Positions 21,287 to 35,249 are shown, counted from the stretch's first letter. The stretch: 64,000 nt of DNA from Symmetrospora coprosmae (GCA_008802785.1 VUYT01000018.1:1-64000), one strand, 5' to 3'. Numbers and translations: made by a program. The notes: generated from the sequence alone by a model not told the origin.

Positions 21287-23742
21287 ATGAGGTGCTCGAA
21301 TCGCCCATCGCGGGCAGCAGCTGTGCTCTCGCTGGCCTTGGTGTCATGCTGCTGCCAGCAATCTCAGGCCATCTCGTCGCACTCCCCGCTGGACCTGCTC
21401 GCGTACCCGGCCTACAGCGTCAGGCTGTCGTCGGATCCCATCACCAACAGCACGGCGACGCGGATCCTGCGGGACGCGCGCCGCTCCGGAGGTGATGCAG
21501 GCATCATCGAAGGGCAGACACCGCTCAGCAGTGCGCTGCAGCAGCATCATGCCGGCAGTCATGCGCATGGAGGAGGTCCTGCAGCGGGTGCCGGTGCCGC
21601 TGCGGCGTCCTTCAAGCCGTACCTGATGCGCTCGGCGGGCCAAGGGCAGGGCTACCTCTGCAACGTCCCGGCGGCTGCGGAGCCGTCAGCAGCAGCGGAT
21701 GCGCACCAGCAGCCTCGTCGCAACGAGCAAGAGCAGCCGATGTCGCCCGAGCAGCAAGAGGCGCAACGTCGCAAGGTCGAGGAGGAGAAGCGCCTCGCAT
21801 ATGAGCGCGGACTGGCCCTGCTGGACCCGCTCAAAGGGACGTGCCTGTACTTGACTATCGGCTGGTTCACCTGTGAGGGTTCCTGCTCCGCTCCCTATGC
21901 TGCCCGCAGTCTGGTACGCAGATTGCCGATATCGCTGACATGCTGCCAACCGCCACTCCCGCCTCCACAGACGCCTTCTGCCACGGTTCCGAGATCCGCC
22001 AGTTCCACGCCATCAAGGTGCAGAACCAAAATGGCCTCGGCATCGCCGAGGATCCGACGCAGGACTCGTATACGCTCGGGGCATGGTCGAACCGCGTCAT
22101 GGAGGATGAAGGGCTCATGGACGCCAAGAAGGCGCGCGCACTGGGCAGCTTGCGCGAGATCCTGGCCAGCGAGGACAAGGCCGGCGAGGATAGCTCGAGC
22201 CACAATGCTGTGGGATTTGTCCACGGTACAGGCCGTGGAGCGTTCGAGAGCGGCAATGGCGACGAGAAGAGGTACCTCGTACAGCGCTGGGCGGGCGGAA
22301 CCCTGTGCGACAAGACGGGCGTCGAGCGCAAGGTGGAAGTGCAGGTGCGTCTCTCGCACCTTCCTTCTTGCCTGCTCAGCCAACTTCCTCTGCACCTGCT
22401 TATACTGAGTCCCATCCGTACCGCCTTTGCCGCATCAGTTCCACTGCAATTCGCAGTCGACCGACAGGATCTTTTTCATCCGCGAGACGGCCATCTGCGA
22501 GTACGTCGTCGTCATACACACGCCTCGGCTGTGCGGCGAGCAGATCTTTGTCGGCAGTGCTGGAGGGGAAGATACCGCGGCCCACGAGCGCCGCAGGAAG
22601 GCCGTGAGCGTCATCGATTGCCGACCGGTCGTGCCGGACGAGCTGCTCAGGCTGTCTCAGTCGAATCAAGCGGCAAGTGCACGAGCTCAGCTAGATGCGG
22701 CTGCCTCTGCGTCGGAGCAGGTTGTGGCACAGAAGGCAAACAGGCACAAGGCGGGGTTGAGCCAGCAGGGCAAGCCTCAGCCCGCTGTTCCAGCTACAGA
22801 GGTAAGCGCACAGTATCAACAGTCGGGTCGACGCTCCTGGCTCAGTCGCTGATCCGCATAATCCACCAGCTCAACTCGCAGGCTCAAGACGTCAGTGGAA
22901 AGCAGGCCACTGGGCCCAGCTTTGACCCACTCCCGCCTCAGCCGGCATCTCGCGATACCGCAGATTCCAATCAGCAGCTTGGTCAACCGTCTCTAGAGAC
23001 GATGGGCGACGGTGACATGGAGGAAGCCATCGATTTTATCCTTACGATTGACCCAGAAACAGGCGAGGTGCGGGTAGAAGCGGAGGATGGCTCTGACAGC
23101 CGACCGGTGCTTGCCGCGGATCAAGCAGCCGCTGGGGAGGGTCAGCCACAACAGGGATGGGGCGCTGATGGCGGCACTGCGCCCGAGCTGCTCGGCGGAC
23201 AGGCCCTGGACTCGCTGCTCGACCGGCTCCAGGCGTCCATAGCGCGCACCCTCGACACGCTCGGTCAAGCTCACGCAGAGGGCGCGCCTGCCGCAGATGC
23301 TCAGGATAGAGGGCGCGAGCCAGCTACACCGCCGCCGGTCAATGAGCGCGAACCTGTTGGCGCGGGCGACGGAGCTGCGAAAGGCGTAGCAAAGCAGGGC
23401 AAGACGGACCAGCAGCTCTCGCGCCTCACTCGGTCCGGTCGCGGTGCGCAGCATCACAAGAACGTTGCAAAGCAGTACATTGAGAATCAGCTCAAGAAGC
23501 AGCGCGGCGGTGCAGCAGCTGGGAGAGTTGCAGGAGGGGCTGGCCATCCGGTAGGCTCGCCAGCGCAGCAGCAGCAGCTTGGCTCGGCACAGCATAGGCT
23601 GCTCAAGCAGGCCTTTGCGGCAGGAGCCCCTTGGCAGGAAGCGGAGGAGGACAAGGAGAGGAAGGATGCGCCGGCGCAGCCTGAGCAGCGAGGCCAGGTT
23701 CAGGCACCAATGCCTGCTAGAGCACGGCGGGATGAGCTCTGA
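21287..23742 (+). CDS. YOS9: ER lectin OS-9/Yos9 (ERAD), MRH domain, C-terminal RDEL
   Basis: Exons 21287-21872, 21971-22344, 22439-22801 and 22870-23742 give 731 residues. A signal peptide (AAAVLSLALVSCCCQQSQA) is followed by a linker and an MRH lectin domain at about residues 185-356. The domain includes LYLTIGWFTYAFCHGSEIRQ with its Gln, GGTLCDKTGVERK with its Arg, and FHCNSQS...CEYVVVIHTPRLC with its Glu and Tyr, all parts of the mannose-binding pocket. OS-9/Yos9 recognises trimmed glycans on misfolded proteins and passes them to the Hrd1 ubiquitin ligase. The protein ends in RDEL, an ER-retrieval signal. The tail of about 375 residues is Gln/Ala/Gly-rich. The last acceptor could be 12 bases further (22881); both keep frame. 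The gene starts 280 bases after the methyltransferase stop on the same strand. Confidence 0.92.
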
Positions 23743-23960
23743 TGCAAGCGCTTGCCAGGCCCATCCGTTTCAATGCTTGCGTCCAACACTGTTCTAATCT
23801 GTTGTTGTTCCACCAAAGCCTCTTTACTGAGCAAGGCAATGCTTACCCGGAGCGCGGCATCCAGTATCTCGGAAAATGAGCTTGATTACGCTTCTGCACG
23901 AAGCGGATACCACCTAACGACATGCAACTCTCGCCCATATCTACCGACCGCTACCGCCTC

Positions 23961-25423
23961 CTACTTGCTCTTCCTGGGCGGCGCGTTCGGCCAGACGCCA
24001 TCCTTCTTGAATCCGTCAATGGCCTTCTTGATCTCATCGACTGTGATCTTGCCATACTTTGGCTTCCAACCCGTCAGGTTCCTGATCTTGCTCGTGTCCA
24101 TGTGGCACCTGTTCTTGCGCAGGATGGGCGGGGGCAGTGTGTGCGAGAAGGGCGAGTTTGCAATGGGCGGGCTGGACCCTGCGCACATTGCGAGGAAGGG
24201 CTCGGCGTGGCGCTCGTCCGCGAGCTCCTCGACCTCGCCCATGTTCATGCGCGCGAGCGCGTTCGTGATGGCCGAGTGGTACTCTACGCGGATGCCCAGC
24301 GCCTTCTCGAGGACCCGCCCAAGCTCCTCCTGCGTCTGTGCCGACGCATCCGAGCAATTGAACACTGGCGCGCGCTGCGTGCTCTCGCGCAGCGGGAGGC
24401 CGTCGACCTCCTTCGCGTCCCAGCGCGCTGCGTCAGCGCTTGCGCCGAGCCCAGACTTGGACCCGGGTCCGTCATCGGCATCGGCGCCAGAAGGTATCGC
24501 TGCTGGCCGACATGGCGGAAGAGGCGCGCCGGCGAGCTCGTCCGCGCGAGCGCGGCTCCCTGCGGTTCTCATCTGCCACATGGCGAGCGCGTAGAATGCC
24601 GCTGCAAGGTCGTGCGCGTGGATGTGCTCCAGGACGAGGTCTGGCGGGGCAAACAGAGGGATGGGGGACGAGGTCGGTCAACACGACGGTGGACGTTCTG
24701 TGACTATGCATGGTATCAGTACAGCGGACTTGCCTTTGCCCCAGAGGAGCTCCATCGTCTCGCTGCCCCCCATGAACTTGTAGATTGAAGCAATGACAAC
24801 GCGCCGTGTGAATCCGACCAGGACGCCGGGCCCCCAAGGGTTGGCGATCCTCGCTACGACCAGGGGAAGGCTGCAGGTGGAAATGTGTCAAAAAGTGTGA
24901 GCCTCCTTTGCTGGAAATAGACAATCGTCAGAAAGGTTCCTCGGTGCGCCCTTGCTCACTCTGGGATCGCTGCGAGTGCGCGGGTGCCCTCGAGACTCCA
25001 CTTGGTCCCCTGCATCGTCGGTCGCACGTCTTCGTCTGTCTCTTTGAGCGGACACTGGGTGCGCGCAAGCCCGAGCAGTGCGCGAGTAGAGTGTCACGGT
25101 GACGGCAGGTCAGCGCTGACCCGCGCCCCGCTCCTTGGAACCGCGGGAACAACGGCCGTGCGAACGAGAACAGACCCACCTTCTTGCTGGGCATAGTCAT
25201 GAATGGGTCCGCTTGGCGGATGTACGCCTTCACGCCGCCATTCTTGAGGGCTTCGAGCCCGCAGAGATGTGCAAGCTTTGCCACCTGTTGACGCGAGTTT
25301 GAAGTGGAGATAGACGGAGGCAGCATCAGCAGGCGACTTGCTACAGGGCTATGTGGAGAGCGCTCAAGGGCTGCAGTGTGGAGAAAAGAAGCATCTTCTC
25401 TCCCATTTCGGGCTCTTCTGCCT

Positions 25424-25461
<38 letters not shown>

Positions 25462-26080
25462 GCATGCACACACACACATATACACACCTCTATGAGCACC
25501 TCGTCAGTCCCCGTGACAGACGCATCTCCCGGACTGAGGTCAATGACGACGTCAAAGGCCTTGCCATTCGGGGCGATAAAGACCTTTTGGCGCGCCTCGT
25601 CGTTGGCGAGGTTGGCCTGGAGGTACTCTATCCCTGCTGGGGCCGCCGCTGCGGGGCCCGTGCCCTTCCCAGACGCCGGGGCGTGCTCCTTGAGCAGCTT
25701 CCGCGCGGAGCCATCGACATACTTGAGGAAGACGTCGGATTGGGGGATGATGAGGAATTTGTCGACGCTGTAAGAGTAGGAAATTGGGGGTAGGTGAGAC
25801 AGGGAAGGTTGTGTCAGGCCGAACGCGGTGGAACGCGTCGAGGGCTGGGTCAAGGTCCAGGGCCATCCATCGCCTGGACAGGCCAAGTTCTGTCAAGACA
25901 CACGCACAGTCGGATGTACGAGGCCCTTCTCTGCTTCTTGGACCCGCTCAGGAGGTTGCTCACGCCGCCGACGCCGCCGCTGCTGCTGCTGTCGTGATCC
26001 CACAAGTACGTCAGAAGGGTCGACGCAGTGCCCTGCGCGACGCCGCCCAGAATCAGGAACGTCGGTGGAGAGGAGGACAT
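23961..26080 (-). CDS. NAD-dependent epimerase/dehydratase-like protein
   Basis: Exons 25908-26080, 25488-25767, 25180-25284, 24960-25054, 24734-24870 and 23961-24640 (complement) give 489 residues. A glycine-rich Rossmann loop opens the protein (TFLILGGVAQGTASTLLTYL); later blocks are FDVVIDLSPGDASVTGTDE, LAHLCGLEALKNGGVKAYIR, LPLVVARIANPWGPG and LVLEHIHAHDLAAAFYALAM. This order fits extended short-chain dehydrogenases, but the usual GxxGxxG loop is degenerate (GGVAQGTA) and I did not see a clear YxxxK, so it may be atypical or non-enzymatic. The C-terminus (NLTGWKPKYGKITVDEIKK) resembles epimerase ends. Two features are odd. Intron 24641-24733 is GC-AG, and intron 25285-25487 carries a long ACGC/AC microsatellite. 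Start 26080 is the first ATG. Confidence 0.75.
24641..24733 (-). other. GC-AG intron in the epimerase-like gene
   Basis: On the minus strand the exon ends AAAG and the intron begins GCAAGT and ends GCCAG. No GT nearby keeps frame. GC-AG introns are a known minor U2 class with strong donor matches at the other positions, as here. Confidence 0.8.
25424..25487. repeat. ACGC/AC microsatellite inside an intron
   Basis: A run of about eleven ACGC units followed by CA and TA dinucleotides lies at the 5' end of the second intron of the epimerase-like gene. On the sense strand it reads as GT/GCGT repeats immediately after the donor, so it supplies many alternative GT dinucleotides. Confidence 0.9.
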
Positions 26081-27017
26081 TGTTGTGCCGCTGAGCACGG
26101 CAATGGAAATGGTCTCGGACTAGGTCCACGGGCCAAGTATGCAGTGCGACTGATGCTCGGCCAGCAAAGACGGCTCCTTTCCTTCTGTCACCCCGTGGGA
26201 GTCGCGCATGGACCTCCCTCCCTCTGTCCCCTTTTGTCGGTCCGGCTCGAGACTGCGCCTTTCACCTTCTTGACGACCCGATGTTTACTATGCGCAATAC
26301 AGTACTCGACTTTCAACAAGGCGGGCGAGAGTCATCTGTGGATAGATGTGACAAGAAGGTGCATGTGCGTGCGGGTGAGAGTATTATACGATCTGCAAAG
26401 TCCTACCCGCTTCAACCTCCCAGTCCGTTTCATATCTCCCTCCTCTGCCTCGGCTGCAATGATGTGCACTTGCACTGGGCACTGTGCGTCCTGCCCACGA
26501 CACCATCGCTCCATGTGATGATGCAGGGCAGGGCGCAGTGATGGACAACGCATCTCTACACGTTAGGAGCGTGTGCCGAGACGTAGAAAACCTCGGAACT
26601 GAATCTTTCGAGGCAGAGGCGATGGAACAGCTCCTCTCCGCCCGCACTTTAATCCCTCTGGCGTTTGGACAGCAGGCATATGGCATCAGAAGCTGACTAT
26701 CTGTTGGTCCAATCTCTGCCTCTCTGCTACGGCCGCCTTCTGTGCGGTGTCTGTTCTGCAGCAAGCGCCCGACTGTGTCAGCTCTGTAGAGCACGCGCAG
26801 TCCAGCCCAGCTGCCTGCTGTCGTCTTCCACCCTGCTCCGCCCAGCCGTTCAGCTGTACTACTAGTTGTGCTGTCTCACCTGGTTCTGTGATGCCCGCAA
26901 TCAGAATCCCCTGCGTCTCCCTTGTCCTCCTGCGCAGTCTTGTCTGTCCTGTACGAGCACGCCACTGCCGCACCTCGTTAGCTCTGCACCATCCCCATCC
27001 CAATTGCGCAACGAGCC
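26081..27017. promoter_or_regulatory. Divergent promoter region, epimerase-like gene / DDX41
   Basis: About 0.94 kb between divergent starts. No conserved reading frame, RNA fold or repeat was recognised. The right third is pyrimidine-rich on the + strand, as expected for the DDX41 leader. Confidence 0.45.
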
Positions 27018-29307
<2,290 letters not shown>

Positions 29308-29665
29308 GAGGGCTCGCTCGGATCGGATCGGCTGTGCCTTCAATCTGGTGGGATTTGTTCTCTTTTATCGGTTCTCTCTGTCATTGTAGCCTTATATCAA
29401 GATCAAGATCAGAGTGCCTATCATCAGGCAAATGGTGACTCTGCTGTCACAGGATATCTCGCTCATTTCCACATCTACTCGACGACACATCAGCCACCAT
29501 ACAACCTGCACAGAACGAGGATCGTGCCAACAACACGGACCTAAGAGACGCTTTATCTGTTCACTGGACGGCCTATAACTAAGGATGAGAAGAAATGAGG
29601 CAGAGAGAAGAGGACGAAGGCAGGTACTGATGAACCGATCCGAAGAGACTGTAGGATGGCTAGCG
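29308..29665. other. Convergent 3' intergenic region
   Basis: 358 bases between the DDX41 stop and the stop of the Q-rich gene. The sequence is more AT-rich than its surroundings and presumably holds both 3' ends. Nothing else was recognised. Confidence 0.5.
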
Positions 29666-31730
29666 CTATACGGAGAGATTGCCGAAGTAAAGGTCGGACG
29701 GGATGGAGGAGAAGTCGAATGCAAACGGCTGCTGACATTGTTGTTGTTGCTGCTGCTGCTGCTGTAGCTGTGCCGACGACGGCTGGGTTTGTGCGGCATC
29801 TTCCTGCGCCGGGCCGTTCAGCTGGGCAAAGTAGTTCGATTGATCGTCGAAGCTGAAGCCACCCTGTAGGAGTTGCTGCTCAAATGCCATGAGTGCAGGG
29901 GCAGTGTCGAAGAGGCTGCTCTGTAGAAACGGCTGTTGCAGCTCTGTGGGCGGCGATGACATCGGGATTGGGATTGGCATCGAGGATGCTGCAAGCGGCG
30001 CCATAGTCTTCGGTGATGACTGTTGACCGGGAACAGCCATCATCATTGGCATATGGGCCACCGGCTGATGCATCGTAATGGTCGCATCACCGATGTGTGT
30101 GATGCTGTTGCGGTGCTGCATACCGACAGGCGCAGCGAGCTGCATAGGCACGGAGGAGGACATGGCCGGACTGTCGAAGGGCCCGTCGAAGAAACCAGGA
30201 GGCAGCGTGATGGGCGACGAGAGGAGGGAGAGCTGGTGTGCCCAGTCGGGCGAAGTCGACGTGGCGCTCCCACTCTCGCCGACGGTACCGCAGGCGAGGA
30301 CCTCCTGCTGTACGTGCATCTGCCCCTGAGATGGCTGCAGCCGGAGCTGTCGCTGCTGCTGCTGCAACGAAGACGGCTGGCCCTTGGTGCTGCCGACACT
30401 GCTACTTGGCGTGTGGTGCCCGGCGTTAGAGAAGGCAGATCCGTTGCTGGCGAAGCTGAAACCGCTCATATCACTGCCCAAGCTGCCGACGCTCGTGCCA
30501 GCGCGCGGAGGGAAGGCATAGGCTTGAAGCGAAACGCGCTCGGCCATCAGCGATTTCGTTGCGGATGCGGCATTGCGGAGCTGCACGGCAGGTGCGGAGA
30601 TGGAGGGCGTCAGCATGAGCTCGCAAGATGGCGCAAGAATAGCGGGCGATGCGGGGGACCCACCATCTCGGAGTGAATGCGGAGACCCTGCGCCCAGAAC
30701 TTAAGAGAGGCGCCCGCACGGCAGAGCGTTGCCATCTCCAAAACGTCCAGCATGTGCCCGTCGTTCAGCATCTTCTTGAGCCATTTGTTGGCTGCCGAGA
30801 ATTCGGTACCCCGCTTGTGCAGGGCGGTCGAGGTTGGCAGTGCGTACTTGTGGACAAACAGGTCCAGTTGGTAGGCCGTCTTCCTGGCGCCTCCATAGTA
30901 GCGGAGATTGGCTTGAGTCTGCGTGCCAAGATGGAGGGGACGCATTATCAGGAGAATGGATCTAGTACGATCTCGACGAAAGGGGAGGAAAACCCACAGC
31001 TCGGAATGCCGAGCAAGCGCTCGACAGCCGCGTAGATGCCAAGGAGAATTGCTTCGAGTGCGATATAGGCGAGGTGAGCTGGCGTCGAGGCGAGTCCCTG
31101 CCTGGGTTGTTTGGGTCGACGCCCGCGCCAGAGAGGGCATCATCGACAGCGCGGCGGATCTCGCCCTCGATGTAATTGGCCGTCTCCTCCAGGCAATCGG
31201 CGGCGAGCGATATGGGGTCGATAGCTGCATTCACGGTCGACTCAATACTGGGGAGGAGCGGGAGGAGAGCCCTATGTAGCGGAAGGCGAGCGGAGTTGAG
31301 AATGAAGGGGCAAGATGGGATCGGGCGAGTAGGTCAAGTCAGCATAGGCCGCCAACACTCTCCCATCTATGTCGCTCGCTCACGGAGCATCCCGGGCATC
31401 CTGCTCAAATGCGACAAATGTCTTCCAAAGGATATCGGACGCGTTCTGCTCAAGGACCGACTCCGGCGTGGCTGACAGGACCGGAAAAGCAGGGACGGCG
31501 CGAGAGCCAGAGTGCGTCGAGCCGGAAGTGTTGCTGCTCCCGCTCGAGGAGCGTGCTCGAGCATGACCCTTGCCGGAGCTCGTGGTGGACCCAGTGCGGT
31601 AGCTGATTGACGAAGATGCTGAGGAAGAGGGCGTCGAAAGAAGCTTTGAAGGGGACGCGTTCCGCTGAATGGGCGAAGCGTTGTTGATGGCCGACATCGA
31701 GAGCATGGGGAGTGCCCGTACAGGAGGCAT
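29666..31730 (-). CDS. Uncharacterised fungal protein with Q-rich C-terminus
   Basis: I do not recognise this family. Supported exons (complement) are 31384-31730, 30998-31271, 30664-30911 and 29666-30580, giving about 594 residues. The N-terminus is Ser-rich; a helical middle includes SIESTVNAAIDPISLAADCL, AYIALEAILLGIYAAVERLL, NLRYYGGARKTAYQLDLFVH and NKWLKKMLNDGHMLDVLE. The last 300 residues are Gln/Ser/Pro-rich with a poly-Q run, a composition common in transcription regulators. The second exon does not stay in one frame. Either one G is missing near 31106-31112, or a 50-base intron with a weak GTCGAT donor removes part of the exon. The intron before exon three uses an AAG acceptor. The start (31730) is the first ATG after a CT-rich leader. 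Confidence 0.6.
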
Positions 31731-33339
31731 GCTGGGCGGTAGCGAGCGCTATGTTACGGCGCCTGGCGACGGGCTAGACCTGCAAGGGAGGCTGCCTGTG
31801 GCGAAGGGAGCCTGAAGCGGCGCTATACTAATGACGTTGTCAAGCGGATAGATTGGCGCTGACGAGAGTGGGTGGAAGTGCGACGGATAGGATACGGCAG
31901 GGATGAGAGCAGAGAAGAAGGTAGTAGAAGCTTGGGGTAGCTGGCTTTGCAGCTGCGAAAAGGTGGTCGAAGCCGTCTGAGTGCCAAAGCTAGTGTGCCC
32001 CAAAGGGGTGTCTGGCTCGATGAACGGGCTCCGACTCGCCAGGCGTACTGGGCTGAAGGTGAACTGAAGGGTTTGAGTGGGCGCAGGAGGGGTGAGTGCG
32101 ACCAAAGCAACCGGTGCAGCCACTTTCGGACAGCGGGCGATTGGTGAGAGCGATGGAGGTTGATAAAGGGGAATGAACAATTGCCAGTGATAGCCAGTGC
32201 GGATCCGTCAGGGTAGGTGTGTCGCAAAGAGGGGTCTTGCAGGTAGGCGAAGAATTAAGAGCGGAAGGAAGCGAGGCGAGATGAGCCGGGTTGTTGAACG
32301 ACAAGGGAGTGTGGGCACGACAGAAGGGACAGATGGCAGGACCGTACGTCGTCTTCTGTGCTGGGCAGGAAGCAAAAGCTAGCGGATGCAGCGGATGAGA
32401 AGGGGAAGAGAGGGCGAAAGTTGCAGCTTAGGGGAAAAGGTCGCAACCATCCTTGGTGTCGGTCGACTCTTCTCGTTCGCACTTCCCGAACACCGGAGTT
32501 CTCCGAACGACGGAGACGCTTCTCCCAAGCCGGGCACCGGTAGGGCGATATGATTCAACTAGAGCGGGGTCTGAAAGGGGAATGTCAGACAGTAGAATCG
32601 TCGCCCTTCATGACTGAACAGGGAAGCGCGTGTTCAGGTTCGCCGTTCAGGAAGCGGACAGAAGGAAGCGGAGGAGTCAGCTGGAATTCCGTCCTCCCGC
32701 GACAGCCGCGAGTCCGCTACACCCGGCCGGGTCGGCCGGCCGGGCCAGATGCCGCAGCAAGAAGTGCATGGACGAGCTGCTGCCCAATGGTTTGCATGGT
32801 TGTGCAGGACACGGGCAGACGGTTGAACTTCGTGGTGGACTGCAGGACGGGAAGGAACGGTTGTAGGCGCAGCTGAAGACGCCCTGCGACCGGAGTCGGC
32901 ACAGAGAGCTGCAGCGTGCTGAAGCTTGGCGCTGTGCGACTGTCAATTGCCCCGAGATGACTGCACCATAGCAATCCTGGCGTCTGTCCGCATATTTGGG
33001 CAGTCGAGCGAGGTGGAGCTCCCTTCGGTAGCCTGAGCCGAGCTGCGATAAAGGGGCAGGACGGATGAAACGGCTCGGCTTGGACACTTGATTGTGCGCA
33101 AGGCGAGAGCACCTGGAATAGCTTGCTGTTACACCGTACTGTTAATATGTAGCAGCGTCAGGGGGACAAGAGAGCCCGGGGTCCACAGGCGTGACCACAC
33201 CTCTCCAATTCGATCGGGTGCGACCCGACTGCATCTCTGCCCCGACCTTCTCGACGATACACTGCAGTGCGGTAGCAGCAGCAGCAGCAGCAGCAGTAGC
33301 AAGCTCCATCAGACTTATCGCAGTCTTTACCCCGTCGTC
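31731..33339. promoter_or_regulatory. Long divergent intergenic region (1.6 kb)
   Basis: The longest gene-free stretch in the window, between the Q-rich gene (-) and mL41 (+). From about 31750 to 32500 the minus strand is pyrimidine-rich, which fits a long leader of the Q-rich gene. Open frames there are low-complexity (Ser/Pro) and share no family. A (CAG)n-type run sits at about 33274-33300, just before the mL41 leader. No structured RNA was recognised by eye. Confidence 0.45.
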
Positions 33340-33898
33340 ATGGCATTCCGCGCAACAGCAGCCGCTCTCAGCAAGGCCTCTCGGCTGCCCTTGACATCCA
33401 AGCAGGCCAACAAGGATTTCTACAAGGGTGAGCAGAGGCGCTTCATGCTGCATTGGTTGGAGCGTCGTCAGGTCTCTTACACTTCCGCCCTCCTGCTCTC
33501 TCCAGGAACTGGCTCGTACCCTGGACTCGGGCAGAAATCGCAGGGTCGGCGCCCAAAGAGCAAGGCGCCCTACCTCAAAGAGCCGGAGAAGATGCGATAC
33601 TTTGTAGCGCCGCAGGGATGGCTCGATGGCGAAGGACAGCTCACAATGCTGCGCTCGACTCAGGTGCGTTGTCGTCAAAGTGAACCGCGAACGAGCTGGC
33701 TTGACTGAGGCGGTCTGCACATCTCTGCAGCTCAAGCCCTATGTCTTCCGAGGAGAGAGCGACACCATTCCAAGCGACTGGCCAGTGCACAGTGCAAAGC
33801 CTACGCAGCATGATAACTCCAAACGGGGAGGCATCTACGCCGGCCACAAGGGCTTCGACGGGCAATACTACCTCCAGCTCGCCGAGTTCAAGGCATAG
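33340..33898 (+). CDS. Mitochondrial large ribosomal subunit protein mL41 (yeast MRPL27)
   Basis: Exons 33340-33427, 33506-33663 and 33731-33898 give 137 residues. The motif RLPLTSKQANKDFYKGTGSY close to the N-terminus is the hallmark of mL41, which builds part of the mitoribosomal large subunit. The following block (YFVAPQGWLDG) and the C-terminal GHKGFDGQYYLQL also fit. The basic N-terminus (MAFRATAAALSKASR) is the import signal. Both introns are GT-AG and keep frame. The gene is convergent with the GPI-type glycoprotein gene. Confidence 0.9.
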
Positions 33899-34084
33899 CT
33901 GCTTCAGCACGCATCATCCATTTGTCGCTCGACCTGTCGTTGTAGCATACAACGTCCCCAGTAGTCATCACCGTGGCAGTAATACCTGTCTCCGGGCCGT
34001 GGTGTTCAGGACGGCCACGACCGTTCCTAGCGCCCCTACACGTCCGTCCAATTCAGTCTGCCGGCCTCCAAGAGCCCAACCCGC

Positions 34085-35249
34085 TCAAATCAGCATGGCA
34101 AGTGCTGCAACGGACATTGCACCTGCAGCAGCGCCGATGGAGACGCGAGCAACCTGGAAAGCCGCGCCGGCCGGCTGAGACGCAGCCGGCGCAGGATTGC
34201 CTGTCGCCGATGGCGCCGAGGCGACTTTGGCCACGCCGGCGGTGCCATAGCCCTCATCGGTGTTGGTGTTGACGTCTTGGACAGGATTTGGGCGCGGCAT
34301 GCCCGAGGTGTAGCCATCGTCGCTGTTGGTAGTCACGTCGTTGACGGGATTGGGTCGCGGCGCGCCCGGGGTAAGGGTAGTGAGCGCACTGGAGACTTGG
34401 GCTGTGGGTGTACCTTGAGTGCTGTTGCTGGCGATGACCTGGATCACAGTGATAGTCTCGGCCGTGACGTCTGTGTGCGTAGGGTGCAAGAGCGGTCTTC
34501 ACATCAGCTTGTGTCCGCAGTGCAAGTTAGGTCTGAACAGCAAGCAGAGCGGACACGCACTGGTGTAGGGAGCCGTGATGCAGAGCTCGACGCGGTTTGG
34601 GTCTGTGAAGTTCATCTCGACGTCGTTGACGCCGGTCCAAAGGGTAGTCTGGTAATGCAGGTCGTAGTTCGCAGGTGTCCAGGACGCAGTGTAAATGCTG
34701 AAGGACGAGTTGGCGAGAGCCGGTCGCTGGATGCAGTATCTAGTCTCATTCAATGGGGTGAACTCAAAGCCGCCAGATACCCAGGGAGCATGCTCGAAGG
34801 CTGTGCGGATTTCGTATGAGCATGCAGTACAGGCACACAACTGAGAACTGCTTAGGCGTGGCGCGTACGCACCGGGGCTGTAGACACCGCTGATCCCCGG
34901 CTGGGATGTGAACTCGGTGTCGTTGAGAGGGACGGTACCAGAAGAGTTGGTGACATAGAAGTTGCTGGCGTAGAAGGTGGACTCCGGGTCTGCTGTGTAG
35001 TTGCTCCCGATGATTCCGAATGAGAACTCGCTGCCTACGAGAGAGTGGACAGTCGCATCAGCAAGCAGGCATGTTACACGGCGCTGATCCGCTGTCGCGC
35101 TTTTAAGTGCGCAGTCCAGCGTCGTGCTCACCTGCAGGAATGGGTCCGACAGGGAGGACCAGAGGGATTCGCTCGATCTCATTCTGGGCGCGCACAGAGG
35201 CGGCAGTCGCGACGGCGGCAACGAGCGCTATGATGCGGATGGAGGACAT
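34085..35249 (-). CDS. Secreted glycoprotein with likely GPI anchor, unknown family
   Basis: Exons 35132-35249, 34873-35034, 34561-34800 and 34085-34470 (complement) give 301 residues. The 72-base intron 34801-34872 is in frame, so retention would give 325. A signal peptide (IIALVAAVATAASVRAQ) starts the protein. The middle has many N-glycosylation sequons (NYT, NSS, NDT, NET, NFT) and paired cysteines. The C-terminal third is Ser/Thr/Ala-rich and holds two tandem copies of a unit reading PRPNPVNDVTTNSDDGY and PRPNPVQDVNTNTDEGY. It ends in a hydrophobic tail (VSIGAAAGAMSVAALAMLI) typical of a GPI-attachment signal. I recognise no domain; a cell-surface or wall role is inferred from architecture alone. 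Confidence 0.75.
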
